NCBI GenBank assembly: GCA_902773415.1
Contig: CACYEE010000217.1
Span: forward strand, 1 to 5,470
Direction: 5' to 3'
DNA length: 5,470 nt
Source: an uncultured Actinomyces sp.
GTDB lineage: Bacteria > Actinomycetota > Actinomycetes > Actinomycetales > Actinomycetaceae
The notes below the pieces were generated by a model. The model saw nothing but the letters and a program-made list of their open reading frames with translations, searched no databases and had not been told where the DNA came from. Made by a program: the position numbers and the translations under genes. Shown one piece after another: positions 1 to 5,115 of the stretch. How positions within the stretch are numbered: the stretch's first letter is position 1; each line of letters begins with the position of its first letter.

Positions 1-32
1 CGTCTGCTGGATTCGTTTCTGTCGTGGCGGCG
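1..32 (+). repeat. Partial, degenerate left-edge copy of the VanW N-terminal repeat
   Basis: Bases 1-32 align in frame with bases 130-161, with 27 of 32 identical. The encoded SVVAASSVAPAESDAV resembles the two ends of the full unit (SVVPAIHAAP and APVEPDAASEAG) joined without the central polyproline part. This looks like a shortened repeat unit that continues beyond the window, and it is the main reason the GTG at 24 is not taken as the gene start. Confidence 0.55.
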
Positions 33-2633
33 TCTTCGGTTGCGCCGGCGGAATCCGATGCGGTATCTGGCGCGGAGTCCGATGCGGTATCCGATAGTGG
101 CGAAATAGCGCGGGATGCTGTTGGGGGTTCGCCTGCTGGATCTGCTTCTGTCGTGCCGGCGATTCATGCGGCACCGATGCTGCCGCCCATTCCGCCGCCT
201 CCGCCTGCCCCGCCGAAACCTCCGGTTCCGGCGAAGCCCGGTGCCGCGCCGGTGGAACCCGATGCGGCATCCGAAGCTGGCGATGGCGTGCAGGATGCTG
301 AACCCCCAGCACCCGATTCTGCGAAGCTGGACGACGCGGCAGGCGTTCGGCAGCGGGAGAAGGCTCCCGACAAGAGTTCGCCTACCGAATCTGCTTCTGT
401 CGTGCCGGCGATTCATGCGGCACCGATGCTGCCGCCCATTCCGCCGCCTCCGCCTGCCCCGCCGAAGCCTCCGGTTCCGGCGAAGCCCGGTGCCGCACCG
501 GTGGAACCCGATGCGGCATCCGAGGCCGGCGATAGCGCGCAGGATGCTGTGGCTTCCGAGGCGATGCTCCGCAGCGGCGGAACGCAGGTGCTCGAACAGG
601 AACCGGCATCCAAGGTTCGCGAGCAGGAAAAGCATTCCGAGGAAACGCCCTCGACATCTGCCCCTGTCGCGCCGAAGCTGCCGCCCATTCCGCCTCCACC
701 TGCCGTGTCGCCATCTCCCGTTGCACCGATCGTGCCCGAAACGGACATCGAAGATTCCGAAGAGCCGCAGGGAACCGTGGCAGGGACTTCCGCTCCGACG
801 GCACCCGAAACGGAGCGCGTCCCGGCAAGTGTCGAGACGGTCCACGCTCCCGTTGCGCCGACGAAGGCGGACACGGATACGCTCAGCCCCGAGAAGGCTT
901 CCGGCGACGCCGCGTCCTCCGCGAAGAGCGACGCGGCTGAATCCCCGGCACGGAAGAAGCGCCGCAAACGTTGGCGCTGGCGCTGGTTTGCCTTCCTTGT
1001 CCTTGCCCTTGCGGGCGTCTATGCGGGAACAGCCGCTGCGGTTGCCGACGAGGTGCCCGAGGGAACTTCCGTCGCCGGCGTGGACATTGGCGGTCTCCAC
1101 CCCGACGATGCCGTCGAGAAGCTCGAAAGGGAACTCGCGCCGAAAACGAGGGCGCCCTTCGCGATAGTCGTCGCCGATTCCGAGGATTCCGTCACGATTG
1201 ATCCTGTTGACTACGCGCTCAGTGTCGACCCTGCCGCCACTGTCGCCACCGTGACGGGCTTCGATCTGCGCCCGGCATCCGTCGCGGCCCATCTTTTTGG
1301 AGGAAGCGCGCTCGATCCCGTCGTCGGATTCGACAAGGGCAAGCTGGCCCGCGTCGTTCAGGACCTCCAGTTGCAGGTCGACGGAGGGTATGCGGACGCC
1401 ACCGTCGCCTTCGAGGGCGCGACGCCGAAGGTCGTCAATGCGAAATCCGGTCTCGGCCTCGAACCTGACGCGACAACGGCGGCCCTGACCGTCGGCGCCC
1501 TCGGAGCTAGCGAGCCGCTGAAGCTCGCCGCCGCCCCCATGTCCCCGCAGGTGTCGGACGCCGAAGCGACCGAAATGCTCGAGACGCTCGCGAAGCCTCT
1601 CGTCGCTGCTCCCGTCACGATGACCTTCAACGGACAGGAAATCGAGGCGACTCCCGAAGTTCTCGCCGAGGCGGCATCCTTCCCGTACGTCAACGGCGCT
1701 TCGACGCTCGAGATTGACGGTGCTCGGCTCGCACAGGTCATTCTCGACACGAATCCCGAGGGAATCGTCGACGGCGAAGATGCGAAAATCCAAATCGTCG
1801 ACCACGAGCGCGTTGAAATCACGCCTTCGACCGAAGGAATCGGAATCGACGAGGACAAGCTCGCCGCCGACGTCGCCGCCGCCGTCGCCGACGGAACCCG
1901 GACGGTAACCGTCGAAACCGCCATCAAAGAAGCCCGCTTCACCACGCAGGACGCCGAAGCGATGGGAATCGCCGAAATCGTCGCGGAAATCGACACGCCA
2001 ATCACCTGGGAATACCTGAGGACCCTCAACCTCGAGGCGGGCGCCGCCAAGACCACGGGAACCCTTGTCAAGCCGGGAGAGACCTTCTCCCTTCTCGACG
2101 CGCTCGGGCCGATCGACACCGCCCACGGATTCTACGCCGCAGGCATGATCATCGGCGGACAGCACAAGGACGGCGTCGGCGGGGGCCTCTCCCAGATTTC
2201 GACGAACACCTTCAACCTTGGCTATCGCGCAGGCTACGAGGACATCGAACACCACCCGCACTCCTACTATTTCGACCGTTACCCGATGGGTGCCGAATCC
2301 ACGCTCGCGGTCGGCGCGATGGACATGCGCTGGCGCAACAATACGCCCTACGGCGCGGTCATCGATTCCTGGGTGGCCGACGGCTACGTGCATTCGCGCC
2401 TGTGGTCCACGAAATACTGGGACGTCGACATTCAGACGAGCGAGCCGCGAAACATCGTCTACGCCGGTTGGAATACCGTCGTGTCCAACGACTGCGAGTA
2501 CACGCCGAAAGGCAACAACGGCTTCACCGTGACCGTCACCCGGACCGTGAGCCGCGACGGAGAAAATCCGACAACCGACACGAACGACGTCACCTACCAG
2601 CCGGACTACGGAACACGCTGCGTGGCTCCGTAA
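1..2633 (+). CDS. VanW-family membrane-anchored cell-wall protein, 5' end cut by the window
   Basis: Probably a cell-surface protein that binds or remodels peptidoglycan; VanW chemistry is not settled. A GTG lies at 24, but the frame stays open to base 1, no ribosome binding site precedes that GTG, and bases 1-32 resemble the internal repeat, so the start is most likely upstream. Numbering from GTG 24 (869 residues): 1-309 is a low-complexity Pro/Ala/Glu/Asp-rich, presumably disordered region with two near-identical 53-residue blocks (40-92, 123-175) and a third proline run near 220-235. Then comes a basic stretch KKRRKRWRWRW (311-321), one membrane helix (about 322-341), and an ectodomain opening with SVAGVDIGGL. 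Two segments (about 430-505 and 590-640) resemble PG_binding_4/YoaR repeats. The VanW domain (about 640-830) shows VKPGETFS (682-689), GGGLSQIST (719-727) and HHPHSYY (743-749). The basic residues before the helix predict cytoplasmic N-terminus and external VanW domain. The only two cysteines, C824 and C866, are near the end and could form a disulfide. Family certain; role inferred. Confidence 0.93.
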   Translation, partial: SAGFVSVVAASSVAPAESDAVSGAESDAVSDSGEIARDAVGGSPAGSASVVPAIHAAPMLPPIPPPPPAPPKPPVPAKPGAAPVEPDAASEAGDGVQDAEPPAPDSAKLDDAAGVRQREKAPDKSSPTESASVVPAIHAAPMLPPIPPPPPAPPKPPVPAKPGAAPVEPDAASEAGDSAQDAVASEAMLRSGGTQVLEQEPASKVREQEKHSEETPSTSAPVAPKLPPIPPPPAVSPSPVAPIVPETDIEDSEEPQGTVAGTSAPTAPETERVPASVETVHAPVAPTKADTDTLSPEKASGDAASSAKSDAAESPARKKRRKRWRWRWFAFLVLALAGVYAGTAAAVADEVPEGTSVAGVDIGGLHPDDAVEKLERELAPKTRAPFAIVVADSEDSVTIDPVDYALSVDPAATVATVTGFDLRPASVAAHLFGGSALDPVVGFDKGKLARVVQDLQLQVDGGYADATVAFEGATPKVVNAKSGLGLEPDATTAALTVGALGASEPLKLAAAPMSPQVSDAEATEMLETLAKPLVAAPVTMTFNGQEIEATPEVLAEAASFPYVNGASTLEIDGARLAQVILDTNPEGIVDGEDAKIQIVDHERVEITPSTEGIGIDEDKLAADVAAAVADGTRTVTVETAIKEARFTTQDAEAMGIAEIVAEIDTPITWEYLRTLNLEAGAAKTTGTLVKPGETFSLLDALGPIDTAHGFYAAGMIIGGQHKDGVGGGLSQISTNTFNLGYRAGYEDIEHHPHSYYFDRYPMGAESTLAVGAMDMRWRNNTPYGAVIDSWVADGYVHSRLWSTKYWDVDIQTSEPRNIVYAGWNTVVSNDCEYTPKGNNGFTVTVTRTVSRDGENPTTDTNDVTYQPDYGTRCVAP
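51..94 (+). repeat. Short tandem repeat, 24-base period, in VanW gene
   Basis: GAATCCGATGCGGTATCTGG (51-70) recurs as GAGTCCGATGCGGTATCCGA (75-94), 24 bases or 8 codons apart. It encodes ESDAVSG followed by ESDAVSD. The repeat lies in frame in the acidic, presumably disordered N-terminal region and suggests growth by small in-frame duplications. Confidence 0.7.
127..300 (+). repeat. Proline-rich coding repeat, copy 1
   Basis: First copy of a long direct repeat inside the VanW gene, matched by bases 376-549 at an offset of 249 bases (83 codons). Over the core 141-300 against 390-549 I count six differences in 160 bases, four of them synonymous. The product is a block of SVVPAIHAAP, then a PPIPPPPPAPPKPP-type polyproline run, then GAAPVEPDAASEAGD. 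The preserved frame and near identity point to a recent duplication or ongoing homogenisation, and the copy number could vary between strains. Confidence 0.9.
376..549 (+). repeat. Proline-rich coding repeat, copy 2
   Basis: Second copy of the repeat at 127-300. It encodes residues 123-175 (numbering from GTG 24), identical to copy 1 at 51 of 53 positions; the two changes are G to S and V to A near the end of the unit. The 75 bases between the copies encode a charged linker. A diverged proline run (PKLPPIPPPP) at about 675-705 is probably an older relative of the same unit. Confidence 0.9.
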
Positions 2634-2803
2634 GTGACGGCCGAGGCGGTTCGGGACTCCGACGGGCAGCGGCGGAGCGCGAGCGGGATTCTCTTTGATG
2701 GCCGACCGTGCCGACAGCTCGGCCGCCTCCTCCCTTCCTGCAAGCCGGGGAGCTTCCAGAGGCCAACTGACGGCATTTCGTGGCGCTTCCGCGTTTGCGG
2801 CAG

Positions 2804-2819
2804 CCTTCCTGACGGAAGG
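2804..2819. repeat. Small perfect hairpin
   Basis: CCTTCC-TGAC-GGAAGG forms a six-pair perfect stem with a four-base loop. No T-run follows, so it is not a typical intrinsic terminator. It sits 14 bases upstream of the palindrome at 2834-2848. Confidence 0.5.
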
Positions 2820-2833
2820 TCTGTTCGTGCAAG

Positions 2834-2848
2834 GCGGGACTGTCCCGC
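2834..2848. repeat. Palindrome GCGGGAC-T-GTCCCGC
   Basis: A perfect seven-base inverted repeat around a single central T. Its GGGACTGTCCC core is identical to bases 3100-3110 in the dispersed element further downstream, so it may be a fragment or relative of that family. It could equally be a protein-binding dyad; no regulator is visible nearby. Confidence 0.5.
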
Positions 2849-2885
2849 AAGAGTGCCTGAACCTGGCTGGGCGGGAGAGCCGGTT

Positions 2886-2921
2886 GAGAAGGAGGTGTGT
2901 TCGGTCGCTTCGCTCCTTCTC
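2886..2921. repeat. Nine-base perfect inverted repeat with 18-base loop
   Basis: GAGAAGGAG (2886-2894) is the exact reverse complement of CTCCTTCTC (2913-2921). The left arm reads into AAGGAGG, a perfect anti-Shine-Dalgarno match, but the following GTG codons are too close and no convincing gene follows. As RNA the stem would hide this sequence. There is no T-run after the right arm. Confidence 0.5.
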
Positions 2922-3027
2922 GCGGCGAGACAGGCCGAGAGATAGGGATTCGCATTCGTGGCCGAGGCCAGGGAAGCTGCCGCGGGCAGACGCAGTCTGC
3001 CGACCACGGACTTCTCGCGTTGGAATC

Positions 3028-3065
3028 GGTTGGCGTATCAAAGGGGTCTGACACCATTGATACGC
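3028..3065. repeat. 38-base palindromic repeat, copy 1
   Basis: Identical over all 38 bases to 3165-3202. Inside it GCGTATCAA (3033-3041) and TTGATACGC (3057-3065) are perfect inverted arms. The 15 bases between them can pair further as GG.GT/AC.CC around a CTG loop, giving a near-continuous 33-base imperfect hairpin. This is the shape of a REP-type extragenic palindrome. No transposase is in the window. An operator function cannot be excluded. Confidence 0.85.
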
Positions 3066-3087
3066 TCTGGAGGGCGCACCTGTTGGC

Positions 3088-3136
3088 GGGTGTCGGAAAG
3101 GGACTGTCCCCGATGCGACACTGGCCTGGCCCTTTT
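3088..3136. repeat. Dispersed hairpin element, copy A
   Basis: Aligns with 4951-5000 at about 43 of 50 positions with one gap, including the shared segments GCGACACTGGCCTG and CCCTTTT. Within copy A, AAAGGG (3097-3102) pairs with CCCTTT (3130-3135), GTGTCG (3090-3095) with CGACAC (3116-3121), and GGGAC/GTCCC (3100-3110) forms a compact palindrome; these are alternative folds. It lies exactly between the two 38-base repeats. It ends in five Ts and could terminate transcription, but it is about 460 bases past the VanW stop codon. Confidence 0.65.
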
Positions 3137-3164
3137 TCTCGCTCCGGCGGGTGGTGCGCCGTGA

Positions 3165-3202
3165 GGTTGGCGTATCAAAGGGGTCTGACACCATTGATAC
3201 GC
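3165..3202. repeat. 38-base palindromic repeat, copy 2
   Basis: Exact copy of 3028-3065 in the same orientation, 137 bases downstream. Identity begins and ends abruptly (3027/3164 and 3066/3203 differ), so it is a discrete unit rather than part of a longer duplication. It ends 174 bases before the ferredoxin start codon, upstream of the likely promoter. Confidence 0.85.
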
Positions 3203-3301
3203 AACGGGCGGACGCCGCCGAAGGGTCCAACGTGGCAGGTCCTCCCGCCCCTTGGGTTCCCGGGTGACACATCCCGCCGCAAGGCATCGCCCGCAGGTGC
3301 G

Positions 3302-3328
3302 CGCAAGGGACTATCCTGTGCGTAGGAT
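3302..3328 (+). promoter_or_regulatory. Possible fdxA-dapC promoter overlapped by dyads
   Basis: TAGGAT (3323-3328), or less likely TATCCT (3312-3317), fits the loose TAnnnT -10 box of actinobacteria; no clear -35 box is seen at the usual distance. With TAGGAT, transcription would begin near 3335 and leave a leader of about 40 bases. ATCCT (3313-3317) and AGGAT (3324-3328) form an inverted repeat with a six-base spacer across the box. A second imperfect hairpin, CGCA/TGCG, covers 3302-3322. Either may be a control site. This is inference from position and weak motifs. Confidence 0.35.
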
Positions 3329-3376
3329 TGAACCTTGCGTCGCCTGCCCGGCGGCGCCGACACGAAGGAGTGCCTC

Positions 3377-3694
3377 ATGGCCTACGTGATTGCCCTTCCC
3401 TGCGTCGACGTCAAGGACCGCGCCTGCGTCGACGAATGCCCCGTCGACTGTATCTACGAAGGCGAGCGCACGCTCTACATTCACCCCGACGAGTGCGTCG
3501 ACTGCGGCGCCTGCGAACCCGTCTGCCCCGTCGAGGCCATCTACTACGAGGACGACGTGCCCGAAAAATGGTCCGCCTTCACCGCCATCAACCGCGAAGT
3601 CTTCGATGCTGTCGGCTCTCCCGGCGGTGCCTCCCAGCTTGATGGCCCCATTGCCGAACACCCGAAGGTCGCGGCTCTTCCGAAGAACAGCTGA
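3377..3694 (+). CDS. fdxA: 7Fe ferredoxin ([3Fe-4S][4Fe-4S])
   Basis: Small soluble electron carrier of 105 residues, closely like mycobacterial FdxC and actinomycete FdxA. The cysteines match the Azotobacter FdI pattern: C9, C17 and C50 would bind the 3Fe-4S cluster and C21, C40, C43 and C46 the 4Fe-4S cluster, while C25 corresponds to the free cysteine. Diagnostic runs are CPVDCIYEG (21-29) and ECVDCGACEPVCPVEAI (39-55), followed by the family's acidic EDDVPEKW and the SPGGA segment of the C-terminal extension. The ATG at 3377 is chosen because GAAGGAG (3364-3370) lies six bases before it and the product then starts like its homologues; an in-frame TTG at 3335 would add 14 unconserved residues. 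The next gene begins 15 bases after the stop codon, so an operon is likely. The redox partner is not shown here; cytochrome P450s or oxidoreductases are typical for the family. Confidence 0.96.
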   Translation: MAYVIALPCVDVKDRACVDECPVDCIYEGERTLYIHPDECVDCGACEPVCPVEAIYYEDDVPEKWSAFTAINREVFDAVGSPGGASQLDGPIAEHPKVAALPKNS

Positions 3695-3709
3695 CCCGAA
3701 GGCTCCCAG

Positions 3710-4855
3710 ATGGCATTCCACGCCAACCTTCTGCCCGAGTTTCCTTGGCACTCCCTTGGTCCGGCGCGTTCGCGTGCGGCCGGGCATCCGGGCGGAGCCG
3801 TGGACCTGACGATCGGCACGCCCGTCGATCCTGTGCCGGCTTTCGTGCGCGAAGCTCTCTTCGAGGCTTCCGACGCGCACGGCTACCCCGACACCGTCGG
3901 CTCGCCCGAGCTGCGGCAGGCGATTCGCTCCTTCCTTGAGCGCGAGCGCGGGCTTTCCGCCGGAGCCGAAGCAGGGATTCTGCCCGCCATCGGGTCGAAG
4001 GAAATGGTGGGCCTCCTGCCGTCGCTCCTCGGGCTGGGGGCCGGGGCGACGGTGGCCTTCCCTGCCGCCGCATATCCGACCTACGATGTGGGGGCGCGCC
4101 TGGCAGGCTGCTCGACGCTGTGCGTCGACACCGGTGCGGACCCGGCGACGTGGCCCGAAGGCATCGACCTCCTATGGATCAATTCGCCCGGAAACCCCGA
4201 CGGGCATGTGCTTTCGGCGAGCCAGCTTGCACGCATCGCGGCGTGGGGCCGACGCACGGGCGCAATCGTCGCCTCCGACGAATGCTACGAGAGCCTGTGC
4301 TGGGGCGTGGAGGAAGCCCCATCGATTCTCGACAGGCGCGTCTGCGGCGAGGATGTGCGCGGCCTGCTGTGCGTCTATTCGCTGTCCAAGCGCTCGAACC
4401 TCGCCGGATACCGCGCGAGCTTCGTGGCCGGCGACCCTGCGCTGATCGCGCCGATGACGGAGCTGCGCCGGCACCTTGGCTTCATGATGCCCGGCCCGGT
4501 CCAGCACGCGATGGCCGTGGCGCTCGCCGATTCGGAGCATGCGCGTGCCCAGCGCGAGGCGTATGCGGCACGCCGCGCGGTGCTGCTTGAGGCCGTGGAA
4601 GCGGCGGGGCTGGAAAACGACCCCGAATCCGTTGCGGGCCTGTACCTGTGGGTGCGCCGGGCTGGCGACGGCGGCAAGGACGTGACTGGCTGGGACATCG
4701 TGAACGCCTGCGCCGAACTCGGCATCGTCGTCGCCCCTGGAGACTTCTACGGCCAGGCCGTACGCGACCACGTTCGCATGTCCCTCACCGCCTGCGACGA
4801 AGCGATTGCCGAAGCCGCCCGGCGCCTGCCGAAACTGCGCAACCTGCTCGGCTAG
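3710..4855 (+). CDS. dapC: N-succinyldiaminopimelate aminotransferase, actinobacterial type
   Basis: PLP enzyme of 381 residues (fold type I, class I/II aminotransferase), similar in length and sequence to the mycobacterial DapC beside fdxC. By family knowledge it transfers an amino group from glutamate to N-succinyl-2-amino-6-oxopimelate in the cytoplasm, in the succinylase route to meso-diaminopimelate and lysine. Visible signatures are the opening LLPEFPWHSLGPA, LTIGTPVDPVP (33-43), GSKE (96-99) at the cofactor phosphate, AYPTYDVGARLAG (121-133), NSPGNP with N158, SDECY with D190 and Y193, the Schiff-base lysine K227 in SLSKRSNLAGYR, and the carboxylate-binding R356 in HVRMSLT. A weak ribosome binding site (GAAGG, 3698-3702) precedes the ATG. 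Fifteen bases separate it from fdxA, so the two are probably co-transcribed. No damage is visible. A related aminotransferase specificity is possible but unlikely given the fdxA linkage. Confidence 0.94.
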   Translation: MAFHANLLPEFPWHSLGPARSRAAGHPGGAVDLTIGTPVDPVPAFVREALFEASDAHGYPDTVGSPELRQAIRSFLERERGLSAGAEAGILPAIGSKEMVGLLPSLLGLGAGATVAFPAAAYPTYDVGARLAGCSTLCVDTGADPATWPEGIDLLWINSPGNPDGHVLSASQLARIAAWGRRTGAIVASDECYESLCWGVEEAPSILDRRVCGEDVRGLLCVYSLSKRSNLAGYRASFVAGDPALIAPMTELRRHLGFMMPGPVQHAMAVALADSEHARAQREAYAARRAVLLEAVEAAGLENDPESVAGLYLWVRRAGDGGKDVTGWDIVNACAELGIVVAPGDFYGQAVRDHVRMSLTACDEAIAEAARRLPKLRNLLG

Positions 4856-4950
4856 GCGTGCCGCATGCCTGGCCTTTGTGCGCAACCGTGACAAAACGTC
4901 CTTTTGCGCCGCCAAACGCATATGAATGTGCATCTTGGCAAGATTGTGCC

Positions 4951-5000
4951 GGGTGCCGGAAAGGGGACCGTCGCCAAGGCGACACTGGCCTGTCCCTTTT
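4951..5000 (+). terminator. Dispersed hairpin element copy B, likely fdxA-dapC terminator
   Basis: Arms AAAGGGGAC (4960-4968) and GTCCCTTTT (4992-5000) pair over nine positions with one G-U. Inside them GTCGCC-AA-GGCGAC (4970-4983) is a perfect six-pair stem, leaving an uneven bulge of one base against ACTGGCCT. The right arm ends in four Ts, about 105 bases after the dapC stop codon, so it could act as an intrinsic terminator. It is also a diverged copy (about 43 of 50 positions) of 3088-3136, which points to a repeat family that may have been put to use as a terminator here. Confidence 0.5.
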
Positions 5001-5065
5001 GCGACGCCTAGCCACACGCCGTCTCACTTTGCCCTGACTTCGCCATATGCGCCGTGCGGCTCGTC

Positions 5066-5071
5066 TAGTCT
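5066..5071 (+). promoter_or_regulatory. Candidate -10 box for gltA
   Basis: TAGTCT fits the actinobacterial TAnnnT -10 form and would start transcription near 5078, about 38 bases before the gltA start codon. No good -35 box is seen 16-18 bases upstream. The call rests mainly on position and is tentative. Confidence 0.35.
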
Positions 5072-5076
5072 GGAAG

Positions 5077-5110
5077 GCGGGCCGCCGCATGCCCGGCCCG
5101 CGGAAGGAGA
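5077..5110 (+). promoter_or_regulatory. gltA leader hairpin abutting the ribosome binding site
   Basis: GCGGGCC (5077-5083) and GGCCCGC (5095-5101) form a seven-pair all-G/C stem around an 11-base loop that contains GCATGC. The stem ends at the base immediately before the ribosome binding site GGAAGGAG (5102-5109), which sits six bases from the ATG at 5116. If the promoter call is right, the stem lies at the very 5' end of the mRNA. It may stabilise the message, modulate ribosome access, or be a protein-binding dyad. Confidence 0.5.
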
Positions 5111-5115
5111 AGACA

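Larger units (their letters stand above)
2634..3376. other. Long gene-free region rich in inverted repeats
   Basis: This is 743 bases between the VanW stop codon and the ferredoxin start. Open frames exist on both strands, but their products are Arg/Ser/Pro-rich, match no family I recognise, overlap one another, and lack a well-placed ribosome binding site. The region holds many potential hairpins: 2700-2724 (GGCCGA/TCGGCC), 2804-2819, 2834-2848, 2886-2921, two identical elements at 3028-3065 and 3165-3202, a dispersed element at 3088-3136, and 3302-3322. It may be repeat-colonised DNA, the remains of a decayed gene, or contain an undetected small RNA. I see no clear terminator with a T-run directly after the VanW gene. 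Confidence 0.7.
4856..5115. other. Intergenic region between dapC and gltA
   Basis: No gene is supported in these 260 bases. From left to right: a possible hairpin with arms GCGCAA (4880-4885) and TTGCGC (4904-4909); a weaker one with arms GCCAA (4911-4915) and TTGGC (4935-4939); the dispersed element and likely terminator at 4951-5000; a candidate promoter near 5066; and a leader hairpin plus ribosome binding site directly before gltA. Confidence 0.6.

Noticed and set aside
24..26. GTG as the true start of the VanW gene
   Set aside because: No ribosome binding site precedes it, the frame is open to base 1, and the upstream codons belong to the same repeat as the internal coding repeats.
115..1167. 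350-residue + strand frame inside the VanW gene
   Set aside because: It is in another frame of a well-supported gene, its product is extremely arginine-rich, and its internal repeat merely mirrors the coding repeat of the true frame.
1358..2119. 253-residue minus-strand frame opposite the VanW ectodomain
   Set aside because: Ser/Ala/Val-rich with no recognisable domain, and lies fully opposite conserved VanW and peptidoglycan-binding-like sequence; typical of GC-rich antisense frames.
2590..3057. Minus-strand frames across the gap (2590-3057 and 2606-3007)
   Set aside because: Basic, Ser/Pro/Arg-rich products without a domain, overlapping each other and the VanW 3' end, with no supporting ribosome binding site that I can see.
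3028..3202. CRISPR array
   Set aside because: There are only two repeats, the 99-base interval is too long for a spacer and itself contains a repeat-family element, and no cas genes are present.
3240..3275. tRNA-like GGGTTCCCGGG segment
   Set aside because: It lacks the T-loop GTTCRA pattern and no acceptor or anticodon stems can be paired around it.
2897..3325. 142-residue + strand frame after the AAGGAGG sequence
   Set aside because: The GTG at 2897 is only a base or so from the Shine-Dalgarno sequence, and the frame reads straight through the palindromic repeats (giving KGSDTIDT and YQRGLTPLIR), so it is probably spurious.
3335..3376. Upstream TTG start for the ferredoxin
   Set aside because: It adds 14 unconserved residues, while ATG 3377 has a well-placed GAAGGAG and matches the homologous N-terminus.
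4172..5017. 281-residue minus-strand frame opposite dapC
   Set aside because: The forward strand encodes all expected aminotransferase motifs here; the antisense product has no family signature.
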